64,000 nucleotides of DNA from Herpetosiphon llansteffanensis (GCF_003205875.1 NZ_PUBZ01000169.1:1-64000), one strand, 5' to 3'; positions 8,949-19,400 are shown, counted from the stretch's first letter. Notes: generated by a model from the sequence alone, not told the origin. Numbers and translations: made by a program.

Positions 8949-9224
8949 GGTTTTTTGGTTAATTTTGGCTTGGGTTTCGATCAACTTGGTTTGTTGTTGC
9001 TCAAGTTTGTGCTGTTCTTGGGCTTTCTTCAGAGCTGCCTCGCCCAACTTAACCCCAACCGCTTTTAGCTCGCGATCGTAGGCCCGCTTGCCGCGCCACA
9101 ACAAAAATGGAATCAAAATCGGCCACCATGGCTTAAGATCTTGAAATCGCTGACGATACCCATCGACTTGGGTTCGAACACTGGTGATATTGCTCAGGGT
9201 TGCTAAGATTTTTTGCTTGACCAT
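8931..9224 (-). CDS. Small hypothetical protein with a membrane-associated segment
   Basis: 97 residues, no family recognised. After a polar N-terminus there is one hydrophobic stretch, WWPILIPFLLW near residues 33-43, then a Lys/Gln-rich helical tail with heptad character (EAALKKAQEQHKLEQQQTKL) and a very basic end. The arrangement suggests a monotopic or single-pass membrane protein with a cytoplasmic coiled tail. GGGAG precedes the ATG at suitable spacing. It is convergent with lexA, sharing the terminator, and lies downstream of the Hsp70-type gene on the same strand, 114 bp away. Confidence 0.6.
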   Translation of the reverse strand: MVKQKILATLSNITSVRTQVDGYRQRFQDLKPWWPILIPFLLWRGKRAYDRELKAVGVKLGEAALKKAQEQHKLEQQQTKLIETQAKINQKTKKGRN

Positions 9225-9338
9225 CGCGCATACTCCCTACTAAGGCTAGCTGCATTATAGCTGAGATTGCCAAGCTATGGCCGTTGGTTTGAGCTAGACC
9301 ATAGCTTGAGCTTGCAGGTTCGATGCCAAGCCTTGGAT

Positions 9339-10685
9339 TTAGCTTGCTTCGCCGCGACCTTCGTAGGCGGCAACTGCCAAACCTGCGCCAACACTGGTGA
9401 AGGGATCTTGCTCACGCAGCCGATCTTCGGTGAAGCGATCGGCTAATAATTTGATGAAGCGCGGAATCCGCGAGGAGCCGCCGGTTCGTAGCACCACATC
9501 AATTTGATCGTGGCTGAGGCCAGCAGCCTTGATCGTGCGATCAACACAAGCGCCAATCGAGCGGGCTTCGGGTCCAATCAGGCGCTCAAATTCAAAGCGT
9601 GGCAACAAATGGTCAAAATCGATGCCGTTGACATGCATGCTAATTTCAACTTGGCGCTCGCTGGAAAGCTGGCGTTTGGCCTCCTCGGCGTGTTCGTATA
9701 GTACCAAACCGTAGTTCTCGCGCACGAGGGTGCGGAGCGCCTTGAGTTCGATTGGCTTATCGCTGGTGCGCACCGCTTCTTCGATAATCTCGAGCATTTT
9801 GGGTGTATGCATTTCGAGAATATTTTGCCAGTTGTCGAGGTGCTCCAAGAGCGTTGCGGGCAACGGCAATTTGCGTGGGCCAAGCCGTGCGCCATCGCCA
9901 AAATATTGGCGTAACGCTCCAGTCACGATTTTGCTATCGAGCACATCACCGCCAATCGGCACGCCATCAGTGGCTAGTACGTGACGCTCAGCGCCGTCAA
10001 TCGCCATCACGGTAACGTCGAGCGTCCCACCACCAAAGTCGAACACAACAATATTGCGGCGTTGGTGTTGGCTGGCGGCAAAAGCGTGGGCGGCGGCAAC
10101 TGGCTCGGGCATAAAACTTACATTCGGCAAATCGGCCAATTCGCAGGCTTCGCGCATGCGCCGAATCGCCAAGGCATCGCCTGCGGGCGTATCGGCGTAG
10201 TGGACAGGCCGCCCAACCGTAATTGCGCTAATTTTTTCGCCAGTAAAGCGCTCGACCTCGCGGCGAATGGCACGCAGAATTTTGGCAATCAGTTCTTCGA
10301 GCGTGGTTTCTTGGCCAAACACGTTGGTTTTGATGTAGGATGGATCGCGGAGCATGGTTTTGATCGATTGAAATAAGCGGCCTGGGGGATTGCTATCGAC
10401 CATGCCTTCAACCGATTGGACGATCGTACCAACCCCAGAATAGGTGTTGGTGACTGTGCCAACATAGCGCCGTTCGTAGATAATTTCGCGGCCAACATTG
10501 CCCTCAGTAAAGGCGTTGATCGCTGCGCGGCCAAACAGTTGTCGGCCTTCTGGCGTAATAAAGAGCGCAGTGCGTAACACATTGGGGTTTGCCGCTACGG
10601 AGTCTAGCGGAACCAAGGTTACCTTTGCGCCATCGTAAATTGCTGCGGTCGTATTAGTTGTTCCGAAATCTAAGCCTACCCGCAT
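9339..10685 (-). CDS. Hsp70-family ATPase without a substrate-binding domain
   Basis: Actin/Hsp70-fold ATPase, 448 residues, which is the nucleotide-binding domain plus an inserted helical part but no DnaK-type peptide-binding domain. Motifs: phosphate-1 GLDFGTTNT (residues 4-12), phosphate-2 VVFDFGGGTLDVTV near 212-225, and adenosine motif RTGGSSRIPRF near 396-406. E. coli YegD is a similar minimal Hsp70 homologue of the same size, and this may be of that kind; I do not assign the symbol. AAGGAGG precedes the ATG. Client and role are not shown by the sequence. It diverges from the HDAC-type gene. Confidence 0.85.
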   Translation of the reverse strand: MRVGLDFGTTNTTAAIYDGAKVTLVPLDSVAANPNVLRTALFITPEGRQLFGRAAINAFTEGNVGREIIYERRYVGTVTNTYSGVGTIVQSVEGMVDSNPPGRLFQSIKTMLRDPSYIKTNVFGQETTLEELIAKILRAIRREVERFTGEKISAITVGRPVHYADTPAGDALAIRRMREACELADLPNVSFMPEPVAAAHAFAASQHQRRNIVVFDFGGGTLDVTVMAIDGAERHVLATDGVPIGGDVLDSKIVTGALRQYFGDGARLGPRKLPLPATLLEHLDNWQNILEMHTPKMLEIIEEAVRTSDKPIELKALRTLVRENYGLVLYEHAEEAKRQLSSERQVEISMHVNGIDFDHLLPRFEFERLIGPEARSIGACVDRTIKAAGLSHDQIDVVLRTGGSSRIPRFIKLLADRFTEDRLREQDPFTSVGAGLAVAAYEGRGEAS

Positions 10686-10959
10686 CGCAAAGCCTCCTTA
10701 ACATGTATGGGTTGCACGGCGAAATGCCGCCCGAACCCAAAACTGGGGGGCGGCTTGTGCAGAACATGGATTGTAACAAAGCATTTTGCTTCCCATGATC
10801 GGTCTTAAGGCGGATGTTTTATAGGCAATGTTGTACTTTATCCAGAGTGGGTGATGGAAGAGAAACTTCAAGCATCCAATGTCCATCGTTGGTTGGTTGC
10901 AGCTAAGCCTCGCCTCGATTAAGCTAGCGCTAGTATTGTTCGCTGAGGAGCTTTTGCGT

Positions 10960-11997
10960 ATGAGCCTCGCCCTAATTTCACACGATCATTACCTTGACCA
11001 CGACCAGCCTGAACACCCCGAAAATGCCAATCGTTTGCGTGCGATTCATGGGTTGTTAGCTGCTGATTACACTTTGCAACAGCATTTGACGAAGCTTGAA
11101 CCACGCCATGCTACTGCTGCCGAAATCGAGGCGGTGCATGTGCCAAGCCACTTGCCAAGCCTGCAACGTATGGGCCAATTTGGCGATTGGGCTGATCCTG
11201 AGACCTATATTTTGCCAGATTCGGTCGAGATTGCCCAACTTGCCGCTGGTGGTTCGATTGTGGCCACTGATGCGGTGTTGAGCGGTCGCCACCCCAATGC
11301 TTTTGCCTTGGTTCGCCCGCCAGGCCATCACGCCACCGCTGATCAGGCTATGGGCTTTTGTTTATTCAATAATGCAGCAATTGCCGCCGCTTTTGCCCAA
11401 CGCGAATATGGCCTCAAACGAGTGGCAATTTTGGATTGGGATGTGCACCACGGCAATGGCACGCAAGATATTTTCTACACCAACCCCGATGTGCTGTATA
11501 TTTCGACCCATGGTTGGCCGCTTTGGCCTGGCTCCGGCCATTGGAAGGAGATGGGCGAGAAAGCTGGCTTGGGCACGACGCTCAATCTGCCGTTGCGCCC
11601 ATTGACTGGCGATATGGGCTTTAATCTGATTTTTGAGCACACAATTGCGCCAGCTATTCGGCGCTTCGAGCCAGAGTTATTGATCATCTCAGCAGGCTAT
11701 GATGCCCATGTGTATGACCCATTAGGCAACTTGGCGCTCTCGACTGGCGGTTATGCCCAGCTCGCATCCATCGTGTATAATTTAGCCGCCGAGTGTTGCG
11801 ACGGACGCTTGGTGGGCTTGCTTGAAGGCGGTTACAACCTCGAAGCCCTTGCTCAAAGCCTCAGTGCAACGCTGCAAACATGGGTTTCTGGTCAGCCTGC
11901 CCCTGCGTTGAATCAAGAAGTCAGTCATACCCCAGAACCAGATGTGATGTGGCTGATCGAGCATTTGCGCCGCGAACATCCACTGTTAAAGGGATGA
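10960..11997 (+). CDS. Histone deacetylase family (AcuC/acetylpolyamine amidohydrolase-like) hydrolase
   Basis: Zinc-dependent amide hydrolase of the arginase/deacetylase superfamily, 345 residues. Signatures: RPPGHHATADQAMGFCLFNN with the paired catalytic His, ILDWDVHHGNGTQDIF with the Asp and His metal ligands, and ISAGYDAHVYDPLG with the second Asp ligand. Bacterial members deacetylate lysine side chains or acetylpolyamines, and some lie in acetoin metabolism; the substrate here is unknown. ATG 10960 is chosen for GAGGAG at 10945-10950; a reading from 10879 would add 27 residues that do not look like the family. Confidence 0.88.
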   Translation: MSLALISHDHYLDHDQPEHPENANRLRAIHGLLAADYTLQQHLTKLEPRHATAAEIEAVHVPSHLPSLQRMGQFGDWADPETYILPDSVEIAQLAAGGSIVATDAVLSGRHPNAFALVRPPGHHATADQAMGFCLFNNAAIAAAFAQREYGLKRVAILDWDVHHGNGTQDIFYTNPDVLYISTHGWPLWPGSGHWKEMGEKAGLGTTLNLPLRPLTGDMGFNLIFEHTIAPAIRRFEPELLIISAGYDAHVYDPLGNLALSTGGYAQLASIVYNLAAECCDGRLVGLLEGGYNLEALAQSLSATLQTWVSGQPAPALNQEVSHTPEPDVMWLIEHLRREHPLLKG

Positions 11998-12397
11998 AGG
12001 ATGAAGTATGAGGGATGAATAACAGAGAGCATAGAACATAGAACATAGAACATAGAGGTCAGGGATCAGGGGCTGGGGATCGGTTGGTCAACCTGTGCTA
12101 ATAGCCAATAGTCGATTTCCCTTCGTGTTCTTCGCGTTCTTCGCGGTTTCTGGCCTTTGTGGATCAATGTTTTAACGCAGAGGCGCAGAGGAAACGAAGG
12201 ATGAGGGATGAACACAAAAGGCAGAAGTCAAAAGTCAAAAAATAGAGAGCCTAGAACATAGAGGTTGGGGATTGGCCTTTGGCTAGCGGAGATTGATTGG
12301 GATTTCAAATTAGCCTATAGCCAAAAGCCTATAGCCTATCCTAATCGATCCCCAACGACCGATCTCCGACCCCCACGAATACATACAAGGACAATCA
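11998..12397. repeat. Interspersed-repeat tract upstream of hisH
   Basis: 400 bp without a supported gene. It is composed of recurring modules: GATGAAGTATGAGGGATGAA (11998-12018), a tandem AGAACATAGAACATAGAACATAG run (12029-12055), GGGGATCGG (12072-12080), TCGCGTTCTTCGCGGTTTC (12133-12150), TTTTAACGCAGAGGCGCAGAGG (12170-12190), CAAAAGGCAGAAGTCAAAAGTCAAAA (12214-12240), GCCAAAAGCCTATAGCCTA (12320-12338), and CGATCCCCAACGACCGATC (12345-12363). hisH begins directly after it. Confidence 0.65.
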
Positions 12398-13030
12398 ATG
12401 ATTGCAGTGATAAATTATGGGGCTGGCAATTTGCCAAATGCCGTGCGCGCCTTGGAATATGTGCAAGCGCCAATCGAAGTCGTGACTGATCCGGCGGCAG
12501 TGTTGGCAGCTGATGCTGTCGTGTTGCCCGGGGTTGGTGCAACCGCCGATACCATGCGCTCGTTGCGCGAAATGGGTATGGATGCGGCGATTCGTGAAGT
12601 TATCGCCCGTGGTACGCCATTTTTGGGCATTTGTGTTGGCATGCAAGTGCTAGCCGAGCAAAGCGAAGAATTTGGTTTGCACGATTGTCTTGGCTTAGTG
12701 CCAGGCACGATTCGCCGTTTTGAGCAAGGCTTAAAAGTGCCACAAATTGGTTGGAATAGCGTGCAGCACGATGGCAGCGCCTTGTGGGATGGCATTCCCA
12801 ATGGCGCTGAATTCTATTTTGTGCATTCCTACTACTTGGCAACTAATGACGCTGCTTTAGTTTCTGGGCGCACTGAGTACGGGCTGAATTTTCCGGCTGC
12901 GATTGCCCGCGATAATATTACTGCCGTGCAATTTCACCCCGAAAAAAGCGGCCAATGGGGCCTGAAGTTGTTGGGAAATTGGGTTGAATTGGCAAGGGGT
13001 CAGGCGTTGGGGATCGGGGATCGGGATTAA
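12398..13030 (+). CDS. hisH: Imidazole glycerol phosphate synthase, glutaminase subunit
   Basis: Releases ammonia from glutamine for HisF in histidine biosynthesis. Class I glutamine amidotransferase hallmarks: NYGAGNL near residues 6-12, VLPGVGA oxyanion region, the nucleophile Cys in [10 protein letters not shown] near 76-85, and the His-Glu pair in QFHPEKSG near 178-185. At 210 residues it carries about a dozen extra C-terminal residues ([12 protein letters not shown]), encoded by GGGGATCGGGGATCGGG, one of the interspersed-repeat modules. So the natural end has been extended by repeat DNA. AAGGACA precedes the ATG. hisA and hisF follow on the same strand. Confidence 0.95.
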   Translation: MIAVINYGAGNLPNAVRALEYVQAPIEVVTDPAAVLAADAVVLPGVGATADTMRSLREMGMDAAIREVIARGTPFLGICVGMQVLAEQSEEFGLHDCLGLVPGTIRRFEQGLKVPQIGWNSVQHDGSALWDGIPNGAEFYFVHSYYLATNDAALVSGRTEYGLNFPAAIARDNITAVQFHPEKSGQWGLKLLGNWVELARGQALGIGDRD

Positions 13031-13168
13031 GGTCTCTACAAACGTAGCAGAATAAAACTATAACAACGCTAGGATAGGAAATATCTGGATCGTATAGCAT
13101 TGGGCTGGTTTGGCAATCTAGCCGATCCCCATCCCCCAACGACCGATCCCCACTACTTTAGGAGCACC
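13031..13168. repeat. Gap with repeat modules between hisH and hisA
   Basis: 138 bp without a gene. Near 13125-13155 it has CCGATCCCCATCCCCCAACGACCGATCCCC, the complement of the module that forms the hisH tail. The two face each other across about 110 bp and could pair as a large hairpin. GGAG before hisA follows directly. Confidence 0.5.
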
Positions 13169-13891
13169 ATGCAACTTATACCAGCAATTGATTTGCGCGA
13201 TGGCCGTTGTGTGCGCCTCGTGCAAGGTGATTTTGAGCAAACAACCGTTTATGGCGATGATCCAGTAGCAGTCGCGCAGCAATGGGAAGCAGCAGGCGCA
13301 AGCCGCATTCACATTGTCGATCTTGATGGAGCCAAGGCTGGCCGACCAACCCAAACCAGTACGATTGCCGCAATTACCAAAGCGGTTAGCGTGCCAGTGC
13401 AGCTTGGCGGCGGCTTGCGCGATGCAGCCAGCGTTGCTGCCGCCTTTGAGCTTGGTGTGAGCGATGTGATTTTGGGCACGGTGGCGGTGCGCAACCCAGA
13501 ATTGGTCGCCGAGTTGGTTGGCCAATATGGTAAGGCAATAACGATTGGCATCGATGCCCGCAATGGCGTGGTTGCGACCGAAGGCTGGCTCGCAAGTAGC
13601 CGCCAGCGCGCCACCGAGCTAGCCGAACAAATGGCCCAACTCGGAGTTGCGCGGATCATCTATACTGATATTAGCCGTGATGGCACCTTGAGCGAACCAA
13701 ATTATGCTCAAACTGCTGCTTTGGTAACGCCCGCTGGCCCGGCAATTGTGGCCTCTGGTGGCATCGCCCGCGTCGAACATTTGGCGCGCTTGGCTGAGCT
13801 TGGCATTAGCGGGGCGATTATCGGCACGGCACTCTACACAGGCCATATTGATCTGGCCTCGGCAATTCAAACGATTGAACACGGAGGCTAA
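13169..13891 (+). CDS. hisA: Phosphoribosylformimino-5-aminoimidazole carboxamide ribotide isomerase
   Basis: Amadori isomerase of histidine biosynthesis, a (beta-alpha)8 barrel. The 240-residue product has the duplicated half-barrel pattern: [15 protein letters not shown] with the catalytic Asp (residue 8), VQLGGGLRD near 77-85 as the first phosphate-binding loop, the second Asp in [10 protein letters not shown] near 126-135, [14 protein letters not shown], and the second phosphate loop [11 protein letters not shown] 13169 is preceded by TAGGAGCACC; a longer reading from 13100 would translate repeat DNA. The stop is 2 bp before the coiled-coil gene and overlaps its Shine-Dalgarno site. Confidence 0.96.
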   Translation: MQLIPAIDLRDGRCVRLVQGDFEQTTVYGDDPVAVAQQWEAAGASRIHIVDLDGAKAGRPTQTSTIAAITKAVSVPVQLGGGLRDAASVAAAFELGVSDVILGTVAVRNPELVAELVGQYGKAITIGIDARNGVVATEGWLASSRQRATELAEQMAQLGVARIIYTDISRDGTLSEPNYAQTAALVTPAGPAIVASGGIARVEHLARLAELGISGAIIGTALYTGHIDLASAIQTIEHGG

Positions 13892-13893
13892 AC

Positions 13894-14991
13894 GTGTCAT
13901 CATCGAAACAAGATATTACCGCTCGCTATGAAGAGGAGCGTTTACGCGCCCAAGAGCAATCGCAATTGCTCTATTTACAGAATCAAATCGATGAATTGCG
14001 TCGTCAAATCAAAGACGTAAATGGCAAATACGCGTGGGCAACTGAGCAATCGCGTAAATCTGAGGCTGTGGTGGCTCAACTGCAAGGCATGATCGAGCGC
14101 CAAGCCCAAGAGCAAGCCCAAACCCTCGAAAGCTATCGGCGTGAATTAACCACCTTGCGCAAGGAAATTGCCAACAGCACCGTGCGCATGGACGATGGGG
14201 TCAAGCCAATTCGCGATATTCAGCTTTCGTTGGCCCAACAGCAAGAACATCGCAAACAAGATTTGCAAACATCACAAAGCTGGTTTGCGCGCATTGAATT
14301 GCTCGAACAACGCATGAGCGATTTCGAAGCCCGCATCCGTGAGCAAAACGACCAGCATCGCTCGCTCGGTGGCCAGCTTGAACAACTACGCGCCGTCGAT
14401 GCAGAAACCGTGCAAGATATGCGCAAACTGAGCGAAGATGTGCAGATCGAAAAGCAACAAATGCGTCGCCAAGCAGTCGAAACCCAACAGATGGTGATCG
14501 ACATTGGCGAAGGGATTCGCGAGTTGCGTTCGCGCTTTGAGCGGCTTGAGGATTTGCAAAAAGGTGTCGAAGCGCAAATTGAGCCATTGCCTGAGCAGAT
14601 TGAGGTTGTTCGCGCCCAATTGCCCGATATGATTGCCGAAATCAAGCGCATCGAGCGGGTCAGCACCGAACGCTTCTTGATGAACCAAGAGCGCTTGGAA
14701 GAATTGCGTGGTCAACATAACGAGCAGCTTGATGAGTTGCGTACTGCCGATGAAAGCCATCTGCGCCAAATTATGGGTTCGTTGGAGCGGATTGATACCT
14801 GGTGTCATGAGTATGAATCGAAGCTCAGCCGCACCCAAAACCGCCTCGAAGATGTGCAAATTGCCAATTTGAGCCGCATGCAAGATTTGGAACGGCGCGA
14901 AGTGCAAGCGCTCAGCGATGTTGTTTCGGCAATTCAAGCCCGTTTGCAAATTGCCCAAAGTGAAATCTTGGAACGCGGAAGCGAGATCTAA
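13894..14991 (+). CDS. Coiled-coil protein encoded between hisA and hisF
   Basis: 365 residues, almost entirely charged helix with heptad pattern and very high Glu, Gln, Arg and Leu content; no signal peptide or membrane segment. No catalytic motif is visible. It begins with GTG 13894, with GGAGG at the hisA stop as ribosome site, and ends 2 bp before hisF, so it is tightly embedded in the his operon. It resembles chromosome- or cytoskeleton-associated coiled coils (SMC-hinge-less, no ATPase). A structural or scaffolding role is possible but not shown. No link to histidine synthesis is evident except position. Confidence 0.75.
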   Translation: MSSSKQDITARYEEERLRAQEQSQLLYLQNQIDELRRQIKDVNGKYAWATEQSRKSEAVVAQLQGMIERQAQEQAQTLESYRRELTTLRKEIANSTVRMDDGVKPIRDIQLSLAQQQEHRKQDLQTSQSWFARIELLEQRMSDFEARIREQNDQHRSLGGQLEQLRAVDAETVQDMRKLSEDVQIEKQQMRRQAVETQQMVIDIGEGIRELRSRFERLEDLQKGVEAQIEPLPEQIEVVRAQLPDMIAEIKRIERVSTERFLMNQERLEELRGQHNEQLDELRTADESHLRQIMGSLERIDTWCHEYESKLSRTQNRLEDVQIANLSRMQDLERREVQALSDVVSAIQARLQIAQSEILERGSEI

Positions 14992-14993
14992 GC

Positions 14994-15785
14994 ATGCTGA
15001 CCCGTCGAATTATTCCTTGTTTGGATGTTAAAGCTGGGCGCGTGGTCAAAGGCATCAGCTTTCTCAACCATCGCGATGCTGGCGATCCGGTGCAATTAGC
15101 GGCCTTCTACAATGAATCGGGCGCTGATGAGTTGGTGTTTTACGATATTACCGCCTCATCTGATGAGCGCAATATTATGGTCGAAGTGGTCGAGCAGGTC
15201 GCGCGTCAAGTGTTTATTCCCTTGACCGTTGGCGGCGGCATTCGCACCGTCGATGATATGTATCGGATGTTGCGGGCTGGCGCTGATAAAGTTTCGATCA
15301 ACACCGCTGCCGTGCTCAACCCGCAATTAATCGAAGCTGGAGCCAAGCGTTTTGGCTCGCAGTGCATTGTGCTTTCGATGGATGCCCGTCGGATCAACGA
15401 GCCAGGCCAGCCCAGCCAATGGAACGTGTTTACCCACACTGGCCGCGATCCACGGCCAACTGGCTTAGATGCAATTGAATGGGCCAAACGAGTAGTCGAT
15501 TTGGGTGCAGGCGAGTTGGTCATCAATAGTATGGATGCTGATGGCACTGGCGCTGGCTACGATAATGAACTGCTATCGGCGATTAGCGCCCAAGTTGGCG
15601 TGCCGGTGATTGCCTCTGGTGGCGCTGGCAAACCCGAACATTTGCTGGCCGCGCTGCACGAAGGCCAAGCAGATGCAGTGTTGGCAGCCTCGATCTTCCA
15701 TTTTGGCACCTACACGGTTGAAGCCGTTAAGGACTATTTGGCAGCCCAAGGGATTCCGATGCGGCGCACCCCGAGGCCAGTATGA
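14994..15785 (+). CDS. hisF: Imidazole glycerol phosphate synthase, cyclase subunit
   Basis: Uses ammonia from HisH to close the imidazole ring, giving imidazole glycerol phosphate and AICAR. The 263-residue barrel has [17 protein letters not shown] with the catalytic Asp (residue 11), [13 protein letters not shown] near 77-89, [21 protein letters not shown] with the second catalytic Asp near 130, and the phosphate loops [13 protein letters not shown] and [12 protein letters not shown]. It starts 2 bp after the coiled-coil gene and overlaps moaD by ATGA. It partners with hisH at 12398. Confidence 0.97.
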   Translation: MLTRRIIPCLDVKAGRVVKGISFLNHRDAGDPVQLAAFYNESGADELVFYDITASSDERNIMVEVVEQVARQVFIPLTVGGGIRTVDDMYRMLRAGADKVSINTAAVLNPQLIEAGAKRFGSQCIVLSMDARRINEPGQPSQWNVFTHTGRDPRPTGLDAIEWAKRVVDLGAGELVINSMDADGTGAGYDNELLSAISAQVGVPVIASGGAGKPEHLLAALHEGQADAVLAASIFHFGTYTVEAVKDYLAAQGIPMRRTPRPV

Positions 15786-16021
15786 TCATCACAATTCGTT
15801 TATTTGCTGGCTTGCGCGAAGCCCTCAACCAAAACAGCTTAAGCTTGGAACTGGCTGAGGATGCAACGGTTGGCACAGCGCTAAATCAATTAGCCGAATT
15901 GCATCCAAGCTTGCCCTTAACTGGCTTGGCCTATGCGATCAATCGCCAGTATGTGACGCTTGAGGCAACGCTGAAGCCCAACGATGAATTGGCCTTGATT
16001 CCGCCAGTCAGTGGAGGCTAA
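15782..16021 (+). CDS. moaD: MoaD-type sulfur carrier, molybdopterin synthase small subunit
   Basis: Ubiquitin-fold sulfur carrier, 79 residues. It ends in PPVSGG, whose terminal Gly-Gly is the site of adenylation and thiocarboxylation. The start [13 protein letters not shown] and LIPPVSGG are typical of MoaD rather than ThiS. The start codon overlaps the hisF stop and moaE starts one base after its stop, so hisF-moaD-moaE are co-translated. With moaE it makes molybdopterin synthase; the activating MoeB-type enzyme is not in this window. Confidence 0.9.
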   Translation: MIITIRLFAGLREALNQNSLSLELAEDATVGTALNQLAELHPSLPLTGLAYAINRQYVTLEATLKPNDELALIPPVSGG

Positions 16022-16022
16022 G

Positions 16023-16439
16023 GTGCAAGCATTTTTGGTAACTGAAACGGTATTGCAGCCTGAAGCGTTGCGGGCGTTGGTCGTCGACCCAGGCCATGGC
16101 GCGATTGTGCTGTTTGAAGGCGTGGCGCGTAACAATTTTGCTGGGCGTGCCACCGCCTTCTTGGAGTACGAAGCCTATCCCGAAATGGCCGAACAGCAAT
16201 TAGCCTTGTTGGGCCAACAAGCTCAAGCCCAGTTTGGCATCGGCAAGGTGTCAATTCATCATCGAATTGGCGTGTTGCAGATTGGCGAAACAGCGGTGCT
16301 GATTGCGATTGGCTCAGCTCATCGTGGCGCAGCATTTGCTGCGGTGGCTTGGCTGATGGATCAAATCAAATTGGTTGTGCCAATTTGGAAATGTGAACAC
16401 TGGGCCGATGGTTCGCAAGAATGGGTGGGTCAGCGTTGA
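16023..16439 (+). CDS. moaE: Molybdopterin synthase catalytic subunit
   Basis: Large subunit of molybdopterin synthase, which inserts the dithiolene sulfurs into precursor Z. The 138-residue product shows GAIVLFEGVARNN near residues 25-37, LEYEAYPEMAE near 44-54, HRIGVLQIGE, the Arg of AHRGAAF and the active-site region IKLVVPIWKCEHW near 116-128 with the expected Lys. GTG 16023 is chosen because GGAGG (16013-16017) lies just before it, across the moaD stop; another in-frame GTG at 16011 is inside moaD. Confidence 0.92.
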   Translation: MQAFLVTETVLQPEALRALVVDPGHGAIVLFEGVARNNFAGRATAFLEYEAYPEMAEQQLALLGQQAQAQFGIGKVSIHHRIGVLQIGETAVLIAIGSAHRGAAFAAVAWLMDQIKLVVPIWKCEHWADGSQEWVGQR

Positions 16440-16455
16440 AGCACTAAGGTGAACT

Positions 16456-19400
16456 ATGCGATTGCTCGAAAAACTAGCACGATGGTGGTGGCGTTGGTTG
16501 CTCACAATACTAACCTTGTTGGGCACGGCGCTGCTTGGCGTGATTGTGGCGAGTATCGCTGGTTGGCTGCCTCAACCAACTGTTCTGCGCTTAACGCCGT
16601 TGGCTGGTAGCCGCGAATTGCCGCCAGCCACGGCTTTGGAATTTAACTTCAACCTGCCGATGGATCGATCGAGCGTTGAAGCTGCGCTGGTAATTACGCC
16701 GCCAGTGCGAGGCCGTTGGCTGTGGGAAGGCCGCACCCGCGCACGCTGGCAGCCAGAATTTGGCTGGACTCCAGGCACGACGGTCACCGTTCAATTGCGG
16801 CCAACCACGCAATCGATGTTGCGCCAAAGCCTGCCAACCACGGTTACAACCCAATTTGCTGCTGCTCCAGCGCCATTGTTGGTCTTTCGCTCGCCCTTGC
16901 CCAATGCCACAATCGCCCCGAATATGCCAATCTTGCTGCGCTTCAATCGAGCGATGATTGATCATGCCAGCCAATCCCAGCGCGAATTAGCTGAACTAAA
17001 CATCGAGCCAAATGTTGCGCGCCAAGTGCGCTGGCTTGATGACCGCAGCGTGTTGGTGCAGCCAGAATGGCAGCTCGGCCAGCGCTATCAACTAACCCTC
17101 GAAAACCTCAACGATTTGCTGGGAATTCCGGTGCAAACCAGCGAATGGCAACTCAACGTTAGCGAGCCAAGCCCGATTGCGCCACCAACTGCGCAAACTA
17201 TCGAAGCCAATCAAGCGTTGGAGTGGGCTTTTGAAGGCTTGCTTGATCAAGCCACAACCCAACAATTAATTGATCGAATTCAATTCACGCCAGCCTTAAG
17301 CGCGACGTGGCAAATACACTATCAAGCTGAGCCGTTGCCGCAAACGATTGTGCGTGCTCAGCCAGATGGAGCTTGGCCAGCAGGCCAAACCTTGACCACC
17401 AGCCTCCAACTGAGCCAGCCAATCAGCCAAGTCTGGCAGGTCCAATCCAAGCTGCAACTGATTGGCTCTGTGCCCGGACGCGGCGGCAGTTTGGCGCTTG
17501 CCGATTCGTTGCGCTTATTGTTTAACCAAACACCTGGGCGCGAACAGATCGCGGCTCAACTCTCTATCGAGCCTGAAGTGGCCGATTTGGCGATTAGCAT
17601 CGTCAATCAACAAGCATTAATTAGTGCTGCTTGGCAACCAAGCACAAGCTATACTGTGACCTTGGCTGGTTCTGCGCCGCTGAATTTTCGCACCCAAACC
17701 CAAGCCCAGCCGTTGCAAATCGAGGGCGCTGGCTATTCGTTGTTGCTGCCCGAAACGCAGGCAGAATTAGGCTTGAGTGGCCGCGAAACCAGTCGCCTAA
17801 CCGCGACCTTATATCCAATGGATCGGGCGGTTTTGGCGGCAGCTTTGCAACAACCGCAAACGCCGCTTAATCCACAGCGCTACAATCTCCAACCGCAACA
17901 GCAATGGCAAATTGGCGCTGCTCCTGATCGAACATTAACCATCACGCCAACCCAAGGCGCGCTATTGTTGCAAATTCAAGCTCCCAATGCAGAGCTTGTG
18001 CAACATGTGTTGATTTGGACACCCTACCGTGCTCAATTATTGGCGAGCGCCGAGCAGGCCCAAGCGTGGGTGGTTGATTTGGCAAATCGCCAGCCAGCCG
18101 CCATCGAAAATTTAAGCATTTTGGCAGGTGCGAGCCAATTAGCCACAGGTTCAAGCGACCAGCAAGGGCTTTGGCAAACGCCAATTCGCGCTAGCAGCGG
18201 GCGTTTGGTGTTGCTTGGCGGCGAGCCACAAGCGCCGATTGTGGCCGAAACAATTATTCAGCCACAACGCCAAGCGCCAAGCTTGAGCAGCCAACTCATG
18301 CTCGAACGCCACAGCTACCAATCCAACCAACAACTCACAATTATTGGCAGCAGCCAATTTGTTGCTGGATTGGCAACCACGCCCAGCTTGACCCTCGCAG
18401 TGCTCGACCTGAGTGGCCAAGCGATTGCACCTGAACAAACCTTTAACCTGACCCAAACTTTGTGGCTGCGCCAAGTGCAGCTTGCCGCCGAAGTGCAACC
18501 TGGCTTGTATCAGGTTCGGCTGCGCTATGCCAATCAGGTTTTGGCTAGCCAAACCTTTGTCGTCAACGATCCTACGGTTGGCTATCAGGTGGTTTTGCCC
18601 GAATTTCAGGCGGCTAATGCGATTGTGCCAGCAGAAATTAGCAGCGATCTGCCGCATCAACAGGGTTCGTGGCGTTTGCTCGATCAAAATAATCGTCAAA
18701 TCTCTGCTGGGGTTTGGCAAAGCAACGCCGCTGGTATTGCCCAATTTGATTATCAACGGAGCCAAACCTTGCTTGGCGATTATGTGTTGGCAATTCAGCT
18801 TGGCTCGCAAACCAGCTATCACTATCTCCACATTCGCTATGCTGCCGATTTGCAAGCCAGAACCAGCCAACAATTGCTCAACCAGAACCAAGCAGCCAGC
18901 ATCAGCTTCCAATTGCGCGATCAACAAGGCATGGCCTTGGCCAATCGCAATCTTCAAATCGAAGTAACCGGTGCGACTTCGAGCACCCAAACTTTGCGCA
19001 CCAACGCTGCTGGCGAGGCAATTTGGCGTTCAACTGGTTTGCGTTCAGGCCAATGGCTGATTCGGGCAACAAACCCCGATGCTGCCAGCGTGGAAGTGCC
19101 GTTATGGGTGCTTGGCGCTCCAAGCGAACAGCCAATTGGCCTCAGTCAAAGCGCCTTGGTTGCCACGACCGAGCTGAATCTTGCGCCGCTGACCAATCAA
19201 ACTGCAACCAGCGTGTTAGTGAGTTGGTTCGAAGGCAGCAGCATTCGCCAGCAACTTCAGCCGTGGGTCGCAGGCCAGCGAATTGCAATTTCGCCAAGTT
19301 TGAGCAATACCCAGCAATTAGATGTTGCCTTGGCGTGGCTTGATGGCCAACAACTGCGCAGCAGCACTAGCCAAATTCCGTTCCAAAGCGTTGCCCCACT

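Noticed and set aside
13100-13168. Earlier start for hisA giving 23 extra residues
   Set aside because: The extra codons are the repeat module CCGATCCCC and neighbours. ATG 13169 has a GGAG site and matches the family start.
18151-18990. A 279-codon minus-strand frame inside the macroglobulin-like gene
   Set aside because: Shadow of a Gln/Leu-rich coding sequence; no start signal and no domain.
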